This document shows, one piece after another, positions 1 through 13,596 of a stretch of DNA of 64,000 nt. Under the pieces are notes generated by a model that had not been told where the DNA came from, did no database searches, and was given only the letters and a program-made list of their open reading frames with translations. Position 1 is the first letter of the stretch. Every line of letters begins with the position of its first letter. The stretch comes from Sternotherus odoratus (lineage: Eukaryota; Chordata; Testudines; Kinosternidae), in assembly GCA_032164245.1 (NCBI GenBank), contig JAVMKO010000003.1, positions 32,673,390 to 32,737,389 on the forward strand, in the 5' to 3' direction. Position numbers and translations under genes: made by a program.

Positions 1-1074
1 TCTGATTAATTCATCTTTACCCATCATAATGAGATCCAAAACAGTCACCTTATGCAACACATTTTGTATTAGAAAATTACCATTTATAATTTTTAGACAC
101 TCTAATGTTTCACTATTGGTTGTATGAAGCCTGAAATATATGCATTCCAAATTGAAGTCCAAGACAAAACCACATTTTTTCTCTCCACACACTTTAAACA
201 GGTGCTTAAAGAGTAATTTATCCTGTTCTTTGGTTTGAATTAGTGGTCTGCAACAGACCTTCACCAGTAGGCTGTCTTAGGTTTTTTTTTTACTTAACAC
301 ACTGATTCTTATGCATTCAAGATCCCACACTTTTTTGAATAATCAATCATGCTAAAATGGTAATGGTGTCTTTACCCCTTACACCCTACCCCATACATCT
401 CTTTAAACCACTCTATCCTTACTGAACAGGTTATAACTCACGATTTTAACAATGCAATCATGCAAAGCATCCCACCAGGTTTCAGGAATGCCAGATATAT
501 CAATTTTCTTCTCATCAGTGTACATTTCCATTCCTCTTGTATATTTCCCAAATTCCTAGCACAACTATATAAGCAACTGAAAAATTACTTCACTTCACGT
601 TGTTTGTTATGTCAGTCCAATATGTTCACAATGTGTAGAATCTCAGTTTGCTTGAATTTGTCTTGAAAACTTCCCCTTGCATTATTAGTTTAACTACCTC
701 CTGGCTACCCCTGCTAGTCTCCTCTGAGAAGATTAGCCCCCACATCCTGTATAATTCAGGCCACCCCACTCATACAGCTCCCTCTCCCACTAAAATGTGG
801 CCCAATGTTCCACAAAACCAAAATCTTCAACTTCACACCAGTCATGCAGCCTGTGGTTCACCTCCCTTATTTCCTGCCTTCTCTCACTTGTGGGATCTCC
901 AAGAAGATTAGTCAGATTTTCCTGGTCTTCATCTCCCTTCCAAGGGATTAATTGAAACACACCAACAATGGAAGTAGTGGATTCTCCATCTCTTGCATTT
1001 CTGGAAGATATGCTTAGCCAGACACAAGTTATTGGGCTCCATACAGGGATAACTCAGTGAAATTTAATAGCCTA
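1..1074. other. AT-rich sequence, no gene found
   Basis: Short open frames here have no recognisable domain. No terminal inverted repeat, tRNA-like box or LINE motif was seen. I treat it as intergenic or intronic. Confidence 0.6.
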
Positions 1075-1075
1075 G

Positions 1076-1147
1076 AGTATAAAGGAGGTCAGACTAGATT
1101 ATCTAATGGTCTCCTCTGGCTTTAAACTCTTTGAATCTATTAAAGTT
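1076..1147 (+). mobile_element. CR1/SINE 3' tail fragment
   Basis: The stretch GGAGGTCAGACTAGATTATC, followed by a 'TGGTC..CTCTGGC..TTAAACTCT' pattern and ending near TTTGAATCTATTAAAG, has the form of the 3' end shared by sauropsid CR1 elements and CR1-tailed SINEs. The body of the element is missing. Which family it came from cannot be decided from so short a piece. Confidence 0.5.
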
Positions 1148-2737
1148 ACCTAATTAAGCTGCATTTCTGGAAACCCTGTTTAATGCCAATGCATTATATC
1201 TAGAATAGGGATCTGCATCCAGATAACTATATCAATGCCCTTACACCAATTCAAATTTTCTTAATGTAGATGGATTGTGAAGGAGGTGTGAGAAAAATAA
1301 GGCTTCTTGCACCACATTCTTCCTTGTGAATCAGCATAGATACACAGTAATAAGGACCCAATCTTGCAAATGCTATGTACTGCAAACACTTACAACTGTT
1401 CACAGTAGTCTGGTTAAAAATGGGTAAATGTGTGCAGGGTCAGACCAAAAGCCCTAAATTAGCAAACCTTATATATTATGTATGTCAATTAAAGAAAAAC
1501 ATACTTTTGATTTAATTATATATTCTTCCTATAAGGACTTCAGTGGATCCCTCTTGGTAATGGTGAAGCCTGATCATTTCAGAATTTTGTGTTTATAGCA
1601 TTATTTATTGTGTTCTTGGGGTTTTTTGTCAGTGAAGATTTTTTGATGACTTTTTGATGGCTTCTATACCAGCTTGTCATGACATGGTCACTTTTAAGAA
1701 GACATGGAAAATATGTAAATATATAGTATTTACACGTGGGATATCCTTAGGGACTACTGAATTGCAATTAATGTAACTAGACACTGGATGTCAGTGTTGC
1801 TGTTTTGTAAAAAAACAAAATAAAAAGTGTAACTGGCAGTGGGAAATAAGAGAGATCTAATTGAATCATTCTAAACAGCTTCAGAAGCTAATTAGCATTC
1901 TATATCTTTATGGTATAAGGGACATGTTGGTTTTAAAGAAGCAACTTTCCATAAAGGGTTTGATTTCTATTTGAAAAAAAAAAACCAAACAGAGGAACAA
2001 ACACTTAAACTAAGTGGACATTTCAGAATTCTGTTACAGAGCTTTTACATGATAATTACCATTCAACATCTAATTTAAACAGAAAGACAAACAGTGCACA
2101 ATATGGTGTGATGGTATTCTCTCCAATGTTAACGTTGTAACTGGGCTTCCAATAAACAACCTGTGCTTGGTCCACTCCTAAAATCAACAACATATATCAA
2201 TAGGGCCGTAAAATTTGTAGTTTATATTTGGGACCACAGTAGAATTTTTTTCAAATTTAAAGGGATTTAAAATCCTCATTATAGCTGCCAAAGCTTTCTT
2301 GTGACTTCAAAGGAAAGGAAAAGATGGGTAGCTAGGATGTTTAGGAGATTAACCCAACTTTTGTTGGACTTCATAACCAAATACAGTCTCCCTTGCAGTT
2401 CCTGTCAGGAATATTTACAATATCTGGTGGCTATATAAAATAGAGCTCAGAGAAGCAAGTACTGTACTATATTTCATTTCCAGTCTAGTTCAGGAGGTCA
2501 CACATTCCAAATAACTGTAGGCAAAGACACTCTGCTGTGCTATAGGAGGAAATCCTCGGAATCCTAGGTAGACATCCACTTAATTCATCAGAGTTGTACT
2601 CATTGCACTGCTGCTGAATTTGGCCCAGAAATCTAAGTGTCACTGAATAGAAATATTCAGAGCAATGAATAATTTGTATATGAAACATCCACAAGTCCAC
2701 TGGGCAGCTATTATGAAATTCTAAGCATTGAACCGTA
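1148..2737. other. AT-rich sequence, no gene found
   Basis: No coding signal. Around 1348-1420 a 'GGACCCAATCTTGCAAA' start resembles one arm of a palindromic MITE seen in many bird and turtle genomes, but the second arm is not visible, so I do not call it. Confidence 0.5.
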
Positions 2738-2925
2738 AGGCCAGGATTTTCAAAAGTGACATTGGATGCTTCCATTTCTGGGTGCCCAACTTGATTTCAC
2801 TTAAAGGTGTCTGAATTTCAGAAGTGCTGAGCACCCACCCTCTCAAAATCAGGTCCCTTTAAGGAGTTTTGGTATCCAAAAAACACAGGCACCCAATTAC
2901 TAGTGACTTTTGAAAATGTTAGCTT
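2738..2925. mobile_element. Palindromic MITE-like DNA element
   Basis: The ends form inverted repeats: CCAGGATTTTCAAAAGTGAC at 2741-2760 against the complement of 2904-2924 (ATTTTCAAAAGTCACTAG). Inner arms also pair, with GGTGCCCAACTTG and CTTAAAGG on the left mirrored by CCTTTAAGG and GGTATCC on the right around a GTGCTGAGCACC centre near 2826-2837. There is no coding capacity. This is the form of a short non-autonomous DNA transposon; the superfamily is not settled because no target duplication is clear. Confidence 0.55.
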
Positions 2926-5900
2926 TTAATTCCTTAGGAATATATAACAGGTGCAGTTCCACTCTGCTCAAGGAAAGAGACAGAATGTATTCTGGGAACC
3001 TGCAAATGATCACTGTTCTCCCATGCCTTAGGGAGCTAAATTCTGTAGGGATCCCTGCAACTTTTATGTGTGAGGTGTAGATGTTATATAGAGACAAGTC
3101 AGCAGATCTGCCATTCTTCATGCTCTTCAGTCGGTACCCTTGATGAATGATACTAGGGACTCATGGAAGTGAGGAATCCCTTCTAGCAGGTTAGATCTTG
3201 ACAGCCAAGTTTGGATTTTGTAAGGTATTGGAAATTTTAAAACTAAAAAGTCTAATCTCACTTCTTATTCTTTAATTTCTATGCTGTTGAGACAGATTTT
3301 ATCTACATGCTACTTAAAGGAAAGAGAAGAATCTCTGTTCATGTTTATATTGGTAAGCGTTGTATTTTTCTAAGCATAATTTATATTTAACATATTTTTA
3401 TGCTTGGGTGATCAACTTCCCTGTCTGGGTTATTAAATTTGTGGACATTCTTCCCTATTGTATTTGTGACCAGGGTCCCATGGGCATGGGGGGCATTGTG
3501 AGATTGCTCAATTAGGGCAAACTGCAAGGAATGGGGCAGACAATCCCCAGAGCTGATGGTTATTCTAATACTTAGATTCACCAAGCCAGCAACAAAACTG
3601 CTTCTACAATAACATACTGTTTACCCAGAAGCCAGAAATACAGTTCCCTTAAAACAACCCGGCCTTGAGCTGTCACCCAGACAACCAAGACAGATATGAT
3701 GAGGATTCATGAAAGTCTTGTTCATCATATAAAAATTTCTACCAATCCCAAAGAATCAGACACATTACCCTTTAGGTAAATTAATATTCCAGATCTTACA
3801 AGGAGAGAGGGCTAAGTTATAGTAGGGCTCATGGTCCCCAATCAAGATCAGTATTGTCTTGTTCTAGATGCTTTACTGACAGGGAGACACCTTTCCTGCC
3901 TCAAATAATTTGATATCTAAGATGACAAGAAACATAAGGAGGGTGATGGGGAAGGAGACAGTGAATCATACACTATTGTTTTTATAGGCATATATACACT
4001 GGCTATTTTTAAGTTTTAATATATTTCTTTATGAATTAAAAAACTATCATTCCCAACTGTCCCTCAGCACCTACCCTATCTGAACTTCAGTCTAACCATT
4101 CAGTTTTAGCTGATTTCTTATGGGCCTCATAGTAGAAGGGTAAATTCATCAGCAAGACACTGTACAGGAAGAGAGTGGTGAATTTATGAAAGCAAGTGAT
4201 TGCTGTAAAATTTGTCCACCTGTATTTAAAGTCAGATTTAGTTTTATCCCAAAATTACTGCTTATTGGAACAAATTTACAATTCAAGATGTGGTAAAGAA
4301 CGAGTCTGAACATTAAATATTAGGAGAGGAAGTTGGTAAAAGGATATGAACAAACTTCTCAGTTGTAATGCTCTTTCAGAAAATGGCATTAAGCTAAATC
4401 AGAGAACTCCAGTCTTCGGGATAAGACACTTACAAGTGGGCTTCTGTCTATGCATAATAAATTGAAATGTTTCTTTCTAGCCATGTTAGAATAAGAGGCG
4501 AGCAAAAACATCACATATGAGCCATGGAAAATTTTTGAGGGGAGCATGGAATTAACCTTAGGTCAGCTTCAAAACTGGGAGAGGTCTATTTTCTGAAAGG
4601 ACTGGTGATCGTGTGATATTTCCACTATTCTAGAATTCAGAAACCTCATAAGATTAGTTCATCTTCTAAGATTTCTGCCATTTTGAGACAAACTCTTGTG
4701 GAAACAGCTTGTGAAATGTCAGTACTGTTGACTAGCCCATATTCTAGCATTGATAATATTTTGAATTGTAACCTTGAACCATAGCCTAAGCCTGATCTGT
4801 AATTGCAAGGAAAGAATTCTTGTTGGAATTCTGTTTCTATCTGTATTACAGATATCCTGAGCAGTCGGGGTACTATTGTGATGGGGGTCATGCTAGTACT
4901 TAAATAGATTTAACAGTTAGAGGAAATGGGTTGATATAATTGGTTTTTAAGAGTAATTCCCACTGAAGAAGGTTATATACTTTTGTTAAAATTAAAGTTG
5001 ACAATCCTTTTTGTTTTACCTCTGGAGCATATTAATAATTAGTTATAAAAATAATAATAATTACAAAGTAGTAACATGCTCATAAAAATGAATTAGATAT
5101 GAATTTTATGGTGTTTTGGAACACCATTTCCATGTATGAGAATCCCTTCATAAAGGTTAAAAATGATAATCAACCTTTGATTTATTTTCTTTCACTTTTA
5201 AAGCCCAGTAGCTAGATTCATGAAAAAAGCCAATAATAACTCGATATGCTCTGTAATCCTGAGATGACTAAGCTACTCTCAATTTATTCTGACAACCAGA
5301 TTTTGACTAGAAATAACAAACAGATCAAATTTGGTTTTTCATATTTTATTTCATACTTTATTTATTTTCTGAGCTAGGATTCTTAATACTACTCCTCTTT
5401 TTTTCCTCTGTAGCCTCTTGTGATTTTGAACATTTCTAGTGATGTAATTATTTTTCCTTTATTTAAATGAGTTCAAAAATCAATATTTTTCTTCACTTCT
5501 ACATTTGACCATTAGCTGTATTCCAATGATGTGGTGGTTGCAGTCAAATATTCTGACATTGCATCACTACATTGTGACATAAAGCAGTCAAATTGTAATG
5601 TCATATCATGTCACAGTGCAGTGTAATGACTTAATAAAACATTTGTGTAAAAAATAAACATTTCCATATGTAGGAGGAAATGATGAAAAAACAAACCTCT
5701 TCCCTCACTACCACTAATTGACCTGTTTTGAGGACAATGCCAAATGTTAACGAACCTCTAGCTTTTGATCCATTTGGGGTTCAAGCATTGGATCCAAACT
5801 CCACAGTGTGCTCTCTGGGGCAGTTCAGATCCTGAATCAAACTTCACAGCATGGGTACATTCCAAAAGAGACATCAAGGTTGAAAGGTTACTTAGTTTCA

Positions 5901-8790
5901 AGGGAGAAAAGTACTTGAATGAGGTGGGATGGAGCAGAGCCTGACCCCAGCTTGCCAACTCTCATAACTTTATCTCAAATCTAATGATATTTGGTGTTTG
6001 TTGTAATGACCCAGCTCCTGGAGACAAGTGATTATGTGAAAAATAAAATCTCAGCTTTCACTTTAAAATGTTTTCTAGACCTCACAATTGCAGACAAAAG
6101 CAGTGAAATATGTGACCTGAGTAACCTAAAAATGCAAAAACTGAAAGGCAATTTTTTGTGTGTGCCTGATTCATTATTTTTGAACATTTGCTTTTGGTAA
6201 TATTACTGATCCTGCAAGGTACTGAGTGTCTTCCTTGAGACAGAGAGCACAATCAACTACTACTGACTGCTGCGGGAATTGAAGGGGCTCACTACACTGC
6301 AGGATCTGGCCCTGCGGACAGTGAGGAGATACCCATTTTGGTGGGAGGAAGGATACTGAGGGAGCCTGAGTAGATGTGGAGAGAGAGGCGTGGAGGAAAG
6401 GAAGGCATGTGACCTGGGTGAGAGAGAGGATATTGCAGGGGAAGATGAACAGAAAAAGTAGGAGCAGCAGGCCACAGGAATGTGCTCTTACTGGGCTTGC
6501 CTGGGGTAGGATTTTAAGCATCTACTCTTTTCTGAATGCTCATCTGAACCAGTCTTCAAACTTTTGGAGGTCCCTCTGTCATGAGGCTTTGTATACAATT
6601 TCATCAATCAATCATCATCATCATTTATTAGCGTCTATTTCCTGTATGTTCTTGTGTGTACTTCTGCTACAACAACATACAGGAAAGCAGTCCCTAATGC
6701 CCAAAATGCTAACAATAGAATCAGGATTATAGTGAGCTGTAATAACCATGCTGGGGCCTGATTTACCACACACTCCTAAATGTACCCTGGCAAGACAAAT
6801 TGAGGATTTACCACAAAGCCAGACATCTGGTTTGGCAATGCAGGGTGGCTGGTTTAATGTCTTCTTCTTTTAATTGTGCAAGTTTGGGGCTGGCAAACTG
6901 CTTGATGTCTATATAGTAGTTGCATTGAAAATGTCTGTCCTGTTTTAAAAGATCCAACTAAAACTGGGCATAGTGTTGGACATTGTAATCTGTCAAAATA
7001 AAAAAAAGAAATGTTTAAATGCTTGCTGGTTAATTGCATTTATTTGTTTATATTTGTTTTGTTGATAAATCTGGGATTTGCATGGGTTTTATTTTATTCC
7101 TGAGGTATGTTATTACTCCCTTCATATTACCCCTCACAGTCCTAGAGGCAAAGCAAGAATTATTAAAATTGTAAAATGAGTTTATTATTCTTAATATTGT
7201 ATTGTGTAAACATCAGAAATGAGCAGGGGAAATGTGGCAAACCATTAAATACACCATATTACTGTTGACTGCAAATTCAAAACCAAATCAAAATGTAGAT
7301 ACCCAAGCCCATTTCTAGTTCTATAGCAGACAAATGAAAAAACAAACAAAGGAACTATGTTTACAGTTAAAATGCAGTATTTTGCATATAAAGGCCCCTC
7401 CTCTCCACAGATTCACAGCTTCTGACCAAACAATTATTTTCTTCTTTTAGTGATCTTGCACATGTGGTACTGAAGTAATGTGATGTACAGGCTTCATTAT
7501 CACTCTAACAAGATACATTTCTAACAATTGTAAAATGTAAACACTAGATAAGGTTTTCATTTCAATAACAAGAAAAAAAAAAGAAAAAGATTCTTTGTGT
7601 TAGACTCTATGTCATTGGTTACACCACTTTATCTACAAAGGAAAAGGATTTCCAATTTACACATGCTGGTCTGCACATCACTAGCCTCCAGATAAGAAAG
7701 AAAAGGGACTTATCCAACTACAGGTGAACTTAGTTCTGATTGGCAATGATTAGCTCTGTTCATAGGTCAAAAACATGAGATAGACATCAAAGTATTTTTA
7801 ATTAGACTTAAAAAAACCAAATATACAGTTGCTATACTGCTTCTCTACTCACTACCATTCAACACTGAAGTCCTGATTCTCATTTACACTGAGGTTTAGG
7901 CTGCTGGCTGTGTAACTTGGCCTCAAAGCTGGTGTTAATTAAAGTTATACCTAGTTTAAGGCCCTGTTACAACACTGTTTGAATGGTGTAAAGAGGCCTC
8001 TTGATACATGAAAATCAGGCCTTAACAGTTTTTTAATACCAAACCAACTTTTTCTTTCAACCCAAGAGAACTGTATATTCTGAGGGGAAGGAGAGAAGTG
8101 TCTTTCACAAATTGTTTGAGTTCATAAAGATTTTTAAAAAGCTTTTGCTGCTAAGATTAACTTTAGCTACATCAGAGCTTCTGACATTAGAGCCCAAAGT
8201 AACAAGGAGGAAAGGGAACAAACTTCTGAGTGAACAGCTTTACTATCACTTGACAGCATCACTTTGAAATGAAATTAAACTCCTCAGACTGCAAAGTCAG
8301 TGTTAGGTGTTCTCTAGACTGCCTGAATGGGAGAGGAAGGTAAGCCAGAGTGATCCTTCTGCAACAGCCTGCCTCACTGGAACAGTACAAAGGGAGTTGG
8401 GGAACTTCTCTATTACTCCTGAAACACTGCATGTCTGCCTGACACACAGTAGGATAGAAGCAGACATCTTGCAGCCACTCATCAGTGCAAACAGTATCAG
8501 AATCACAATCTGCCTTCAAGGAGCAAGAAAAGGGATTATGGTTTGGTTTCAAATATATTGTTAATGGGACTGGTAGCACCTCCTGCTATTAAGTTTGCTC
8601 AACACTTCCCATTATAAAGCCCTGGTTTGAGTTGTCTAAAACTTTGCCAAACTTTCATGGTTTGATCTGAAATGTTCCATGCTAAGTGTCTGCCATAGGC
8701 TACTTTTTTTCCAAAATAATTCATTTAAAGCATTTAAACCCTAAGGGAAATACATGGTTTTGCACATGTTAGAAAATGCTGGTGGTTTGT
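2926..8790. other. AT-rich sequence, no gene found
   Basis: About 5.9 kb without a recognisable domain, TIR or LTR signature. The longest open frame (6174-6521, minus, 115 codons) is leucine- and serine-rich and matches nothing I know. Short low-complexity runs occur, for example A-rich tracts at 1970-1985 and 7573-7590. Confidence 0.55.
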
Positions 8791-8796
8791 AACTAA

Positions 8797-9025
8797 AATA
8801 GGGCCAGCACCTCTATGCCAAAGCAGGTGCTCCCACTTGGGACAATTAAGAGGGCAGGGCTATAAAGGTTAGAGTGCATGCCAATAAGGGAGTACTAGTT
8901 GAGAGAGCATATGCATAACAGTGAGAGTAAGAGCTGGAAGCAGGTCCAGCCTGGGAGGAAGATGTGAAGGTGAGTTGAGGAATGATTTATTTGTTTTGTT
9001 TTGAGGTTTGGACAATAAAACTACC
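8797..9025 (+). mobile_element. Possible LTR fragment (TATA + AATAAA)
   Basis: GGGCAGGGCTATAAAGG (around 8853-8869) is followed about 150 bp later by AATAAA near 9016. The spacing and GC-richer composition resemble the promoter/polyadenylation core of a retroviral-type LTR. Ends and target duplications are not resolved, so this is a weak call. Confidence 0.3.
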
Positions 9026-10019
9026 TAATGGAGATTTTGGGTCTGGCAAGTTAGGTAGAAGCCCTGTTTCATTACATTACTCTATTTGAGAAGTTTGAGT
9101 GCCTCTAGCCTTTGGAGCAGGCCCTGGAAATAGCAAAGGATGTGGCTTTTTTTATCAAGAAGGAAAAAATCCACCTTAATCTGATTATTTTGTAAGTAGG
9201 TTCTGTCAATAACTAGGTATTTAGTTTGCAAGTATAGGTCTGAAAAAAATCAAAAATTAAACTAGTTTTGGGATGATCTGAACTTAAAATATTTTGAAAT
9301 TTAGGTGAACCAAAATGTCAAAAAAACAACAACAACCCGCCTCTTTTGTGTTGACCTAAATATATTTCTTTTAGATTTTGGGGGTGTTTGAATATTCTCT
9401 AGTGGGAATACATATGTAAATCTAATATAGAACTGAGGGATATTCCAGAATGAAATGTATTGCTGAAACAAAACATTACAAAAATTGAGTCAGAAATGTG
9501 GAGAAAAAAATCTTGTGTATAATGGTTTCTCACACAATTTCACTCGCCTCTAGGTATATGTCTTTGAAAAATCACAATTCTTAGATTTTTACAAGTTGAC
9601 TTCACTGAGCATGTTTAGTCAGATCTGAGCAGGCATTTCTTGGCAATTGCAGCTCTAACATGCTGTGTACCAGGCCAGGTCCCAGTCCAGGCAGCTGAGC
9701 TGAAGCAGGCAATATCTTTCCTGTGATTGCTCCCCTTGCTGCTCCCAGGCAGCATGGAAAAGGAAGATGGAGAGTTTGAATGCAGAGAGGGCAAGAGCTG
9801 GCTCTTGGGAGGGATGCAGTAGATTGGGATAAGGAACTGGGGGTGTAAGACAGTGAAGGCTGAAAGGGGAGGGGGAGAGAAACTGGAAGTTGGAGTGGGG
9901 AAGTAGACTTGGAAAGGTTAAGATATGATATTGCTGTTGTGATGTCACAGATCTCACAATCCCATGAAATGTCTTTGAGGACCACATCTGCATTAAGTTT
10001 ATATATCACGGTGGCCAAA
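9026..10019. other. No gene recognised
   Basis: A purine-rich block at 9740-9910 gives overlapping minus-strand frames of up to 138 codons, but they are serine/proline/leucine-rich and look compositional. No domain seen. Confidence 0.5.
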
Positions 10020-10530
10020 AATTATATGCAACTCCAGCAGGGAGGAGCACCTCCAGGAACCAAAAAACTGTGTACTGGGGATAGGGATGGTGATTAAGGT
10101 GAATCTCTTAGGTTGTAAATACCTCCAGAGAGGTACCACTCATTGGGATAATTTGCATATAGTTGTTCAAACTGGGTTTTCCAGAGACAAACAAACAAAG
10201 GACCTGCAGTATAAAAAGGCTGGGTTTCTGACTTGGGAACTTCTTTTTATCCATCAAACGGACAGGACTTTCCATCCTTGGAGAGCCCCCATCTTAGTGG
10301 AAGGTTTGTAAAGACTTTGGGCTGCTCGGACCATTTGCATTGGAGCTTTTTATTGTCCTTTTATATTCTTTTATTCACTTTTACCTTAAGAATAAGTGTG
10401 CTCTCTTGTAAGGAGTTCTGTAATAACTCCTAAATGAGGGCAATAAAGTGTTCCTATCTCTTGGTGAGAAAGTAAAGCACAGGCACTGGACTTCTAGCAG
10501 TCTGGCTTGCTGGGGATATGACAGTACAGG
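10020..10530 (+). mobile_element. LTR-like segment with TATA box and poly(A) signal
   Basis: A TATAAAAA box at 10210-10217 is followed by a C/T-rich leader, then AATAAA at 10442-10447, 230 bp downstream. The sequence between is of the type found in turtle LTR families. If this is an LTR, U3 lies upstream of 10210 and R/U5 runs to about 10520, where a TATGACA end occurs. No target duplication was identified, so boundaries are approximate and a solo LTR cannot be distinguished from part of a longer element. Confidence 0.4.
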
Positions 10531-11289
10531 CAGGGAGCTGTGCAGCCTTAAAACCTCAGGCATAAGAAACACAGGTTTTCACCCAGAATAGGAAGCCGGA
10601 AACTTTAAAGAGTGTCCTCAGGGGACCATCGAGAAGGAATACAGATGCAGTTACTGTGAAACTACTTGCAGGCCAGGCTTGGGGAGAGAGGCACATTGAA
10701 TGATGAGCTAGGAGAAGTGGAAACTGATAGAACAGGGAAACTGAGGACAAGGCGATATAGGCAGGAACTGATGAAAGCTAGGCAAGGAAAGTGGGATGTG
10801 GAAATGGGGATGGAGAGCCTAGAATGAGGTTAGAACATTCAGCCCAGCTGGGGTAACCCCGGTTCAAATCCCTGCTTTGCCTAGTTCAGAGTAAGGATTT
10901 GAACTTGTCTCCTATGGGCTATGAAGCATTTCTGTGTTACTTTTGTTCAGTTTTTCCTGTTAAATCTGTTCCAACTTGAATAAATAATTATTCATTAGAA
11001 AGGAATCATTAGACAGTCCTTCCCTTCCCTGGTGAGTCCCCATATAGCCACCAGGTTATACAGTCATTCTTTGTCTCTCTGTCTCTGTCTCTCTCTATTC
11101 TAAATAAGATTTGTGTTTATATGAAGTAGATCAGCTTCAACAAGAGCCCTTTTCCTTCTCCCCCTAAACACTTCCTAGTCCAGTGATTTGGGCTTCCCCA
11201 CCATGTAGAAGACCCAAGTTGAAGTTTCAGCTTTGAATCAGCCAGAATAGAGATTCTACCTAGTATCATCCTCCACTTTTGTGAATAGT
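10531..11289. other. Repeat-like, unassigned
   Basis: A GGTTCAAATCC string near 10862 resembles a pol III B box, but no A box precedes it at the right distance. AATAAATAATTATT near 10979 could be a poly(A) signal. A CT-rich microsatellite lies around 11069-11096. No gene. Confidence 0.4.
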
Positions 11290-12560
11290 GCCTAAGGCCC
11301 TGTCTAAACTAGAAAATTGACTTGCATTGGGATTGACATACAGCTACCTGGTAATTACTGTGGTTTTTCATGTTCACACTGGTTCCTTCTGTCTCACCAG
11401 GAACACTTCCACCAAGTGAAATGGGGCTCTAACAGCTGGAGTCTCATGGAGCGAGACTCCCCACAATGGTGCCTCCTGCTGGTATGTCCAGGAAATTAGC
11501 TCACCAGCTCCCAGAGTGCCCTCTACAGGCAGATTTCCCGCTTGCCACTGGCCCTGTGTCCCTCCTGGACCCCGGTGCCCTCTTTCCTGGTGTGCTGCAC
11601 CCCTGCAGTACCCCCACAATCTCACTGGTCTCCCCTCCCTGGGGAACCCCCACCCACTATCCCCACGTTGCTTCAGCCTATGGGCTACTGCCAGTCACCA
11701 TCTAGTCCCTGTTCACTGGGGCCAACTGTAGTCTGTATATGACAGTCATCATAGGCAAGGAGGGTTTGGCCTGCTGCCTCTTCCTCCCAGTGGCCCCTGC
11801 AACCCCAGTACCCCTTTCAGCTGTCTACTAGGCCAGAAGCCTGAGAGGTTTCCAGGCTGGAGCTTCACAGCTCCTCTGGCCTTCCCCCAGCCCTGCTCCA
11901 CACCAGGTTCTCTGTCAAGTGCCCCAGCAGCCAGGTACCCTCTGCCTCTACAGCTAGAGGAGACTGTCTCTTTACTCCTAGCTCACAGCCTCTTATAAGG
12001 GCTAGCTGGGCCCTAATTGCATTGGCCACAGCTGCGGCTGATTCCTTAATCAGCCCACGAGCTGCTTGCCCCCAGCCACAGCCCCTTCCAGGCCTGTTTT
12101 AACCTATTTTCTTTTAGGAGCAGGGTAGTCATTCCACTACACTACAGAGCCTCCCTGTCCTGCTGCTGGGGCTGACAGCCTGGAGCCCCACTGTCATCTC
12201 CAAGTTAGGTACTGGGGGAGGAATAAGAATCTGACCCAAGTTTCCTCCTGGTCAGTGATTGAGGGGAAGGGGAACCCAAACCCGACTGCCTCCTGTGAGG
12301 AATTGGCAGGGAAGAGTAGTGCCCGAGTCTGGGCTCCCAACTGCCAGCCAACAGGCAATCTAAGTAACTCAGTATCTACACAGACCCTTCATCACTCTAA
12401 CTATAAACTTTAACTCCACCTCTGTAAGAAGAATAAACTTATCAGGTTAATTTAGTGGTTGATTTACATCAGTGGGAGTGCCATTGTAGTGTAAACAATG
12501 TCTTAATCCTGTAAATGTCAACTGCTTTCTGTCAACCTAACTCTGTAGTGTACAACAGGT
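11290..12560. mobile_element. Harbinger-type MITE halves around a GC-rich insertion
   Basis: The left flank (about 11293-11400) starts GGCCCTGTCTAAACTAG, a terminus of the palindromic turtle Harbinger-type MITEs. The right flank (about 12395-12555) contains TTGATTTACATCAGTGGGAG and TGTAGTGTAAACAATG, typical of the inner and outer arms of such elements. The GC-rich segment between them appears inserted. The inferred order is MITE first, insertion second. Confidence 0.45.
11440..12340 (-). mobile_element. GC-rich LTR-like interspersed repeat
   Basis: On the minus strand this block holds a promoter-like CTTATAAG around 11993-12000, preceded by a segment complementary to 'ATCAGCCCACGAGCTG', and ends near GGTGCCTCCTGCTGG (11469-11483). 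I recognise the order as a high-copy turtle interspersed repeat with LTR-like layout. Open frames in the plus direction (60-83 codons) are proline-rich and overlap in several phases, so they are compositional. Termini and target duplication are not resolved. Confidence 0.4.
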
Positions 12561-12973
12561 GTTCATCCCCTTGTGAATCTAACCCTACCTCACCCCCCCC
12601 CTAAAAAAATAACCATAACTCTTCAGCAAATTTGTGTCAAATTCACAAATACTTTTTTAACCAAAAACTTCAGTTTTTTTCTGAGTAAAGTACTCCTCTG
12701 AGAAATTTCACCAAGCTTTAATAATTAATATTTATACAGGGTACAAAGTTGGAAAGTACTATGTAAGAACTGAAGTTGATTATTTTTATATTACTTATTA
12801 TATTTTGATGTAACAAAGGCATTGAACAAAATAAGTCCAGCCATTCAAACTTTCAAGATAATAAATTAAAAATCATAAGAAATGAAAATAGGAGGAAATG
12901 CTAACTTGCTTTATATATGTTTGTGTGGAGGCATTTAGTATGTAAAATATCTTTTTCTCTTTAGAACATGGGA

Positions 12974-13268
12974 ACATGTTGTGAATTCAGATAAGGTGTT
13001 GGTCACATTTTTTTCTTTTTATGTCTATGCTGAATACCTGACAGCAGCACAGCTGTGTAGCCACTCTTTGCTGGCAGGAGAGCGCCTCCTGCCAGCAAAA
13101 TAAAACCACCTCTAATGAGGGGCAGTAGCTTTGTCAGTGGGAGAGCATCTGCTGTCGACATAGCACTGTTCACACCAGTGATTTTTGTCATGAAAACTTT
13201 TCTCGATTGGGGGGGTGATTTTTTTTCCATACCCCTGATTGACAGAAGTGCATTGTAGACATAGCCTA
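12974..13268. mobile_element. Harbinger-type MITE, left end eroded
   Basis: The right end GTAGACATAGCCTAATT (13255-13271) is a typical terminus of this palindromic family, and the interior AGCTTTGTCAGTGGGAGAGC (13128-13147) also belongs to it. The left terminus is not clear, so the element may be truncated. No coding capacity. Confidence 0.6.
13067..13099. repeat. Perfect 14-bp hairpin in MITE
   Basis: TTTGCTGGCAGGAG (13067-13080) is exactly inverted at 13086-13099, leaving a 5-nt loop (AGCGC). It sits inside the Harbinger-type MITE and would fold in single-stranded DNA or RNA. Confidence 0.85.
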
Positions 13269-13596
13269 ATTATTTATGTGACTCCTTCAGTATTTTCTGT
13301 TTTGAATGTTCCTCCGGCAGCCAGAATTCAGACAGACAAACTCTCCTAAGGCTCATGTAAATGTTGATTCTTGATTGTCTGACTGGCATCCTACAATATG
13401 CAAACCTATGTGAACTGAGCCCTATTCTCAACCTATCTAAGGAGTAAAGTGCTTCAGAGACAAATTAGTTACTAGATAGTTATCCGAGAATAAAAGGGTT
13501 GGAAGGGACCTCAGGAGGTCATCGAGACAACACCCTGCTCAAAATAGGACCAACCCCAACTAAATCATCCCAGCCAGGGATTTGTCAAGCCTCTAA

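Noticed and set aside
6174..6521. 115-codon minus frame with hydrophobic start
   Set aside because: A Leu/Phe-rich run could mimic a signal peptide, but a second frame of similar length overlaps it and no domain is present.
10860..10872. B-box-like GGTTCAAATCC suggesting a tRNA or SINE
   Set aside because: No A box at the required spacing and no cloverleaf can be drawn.
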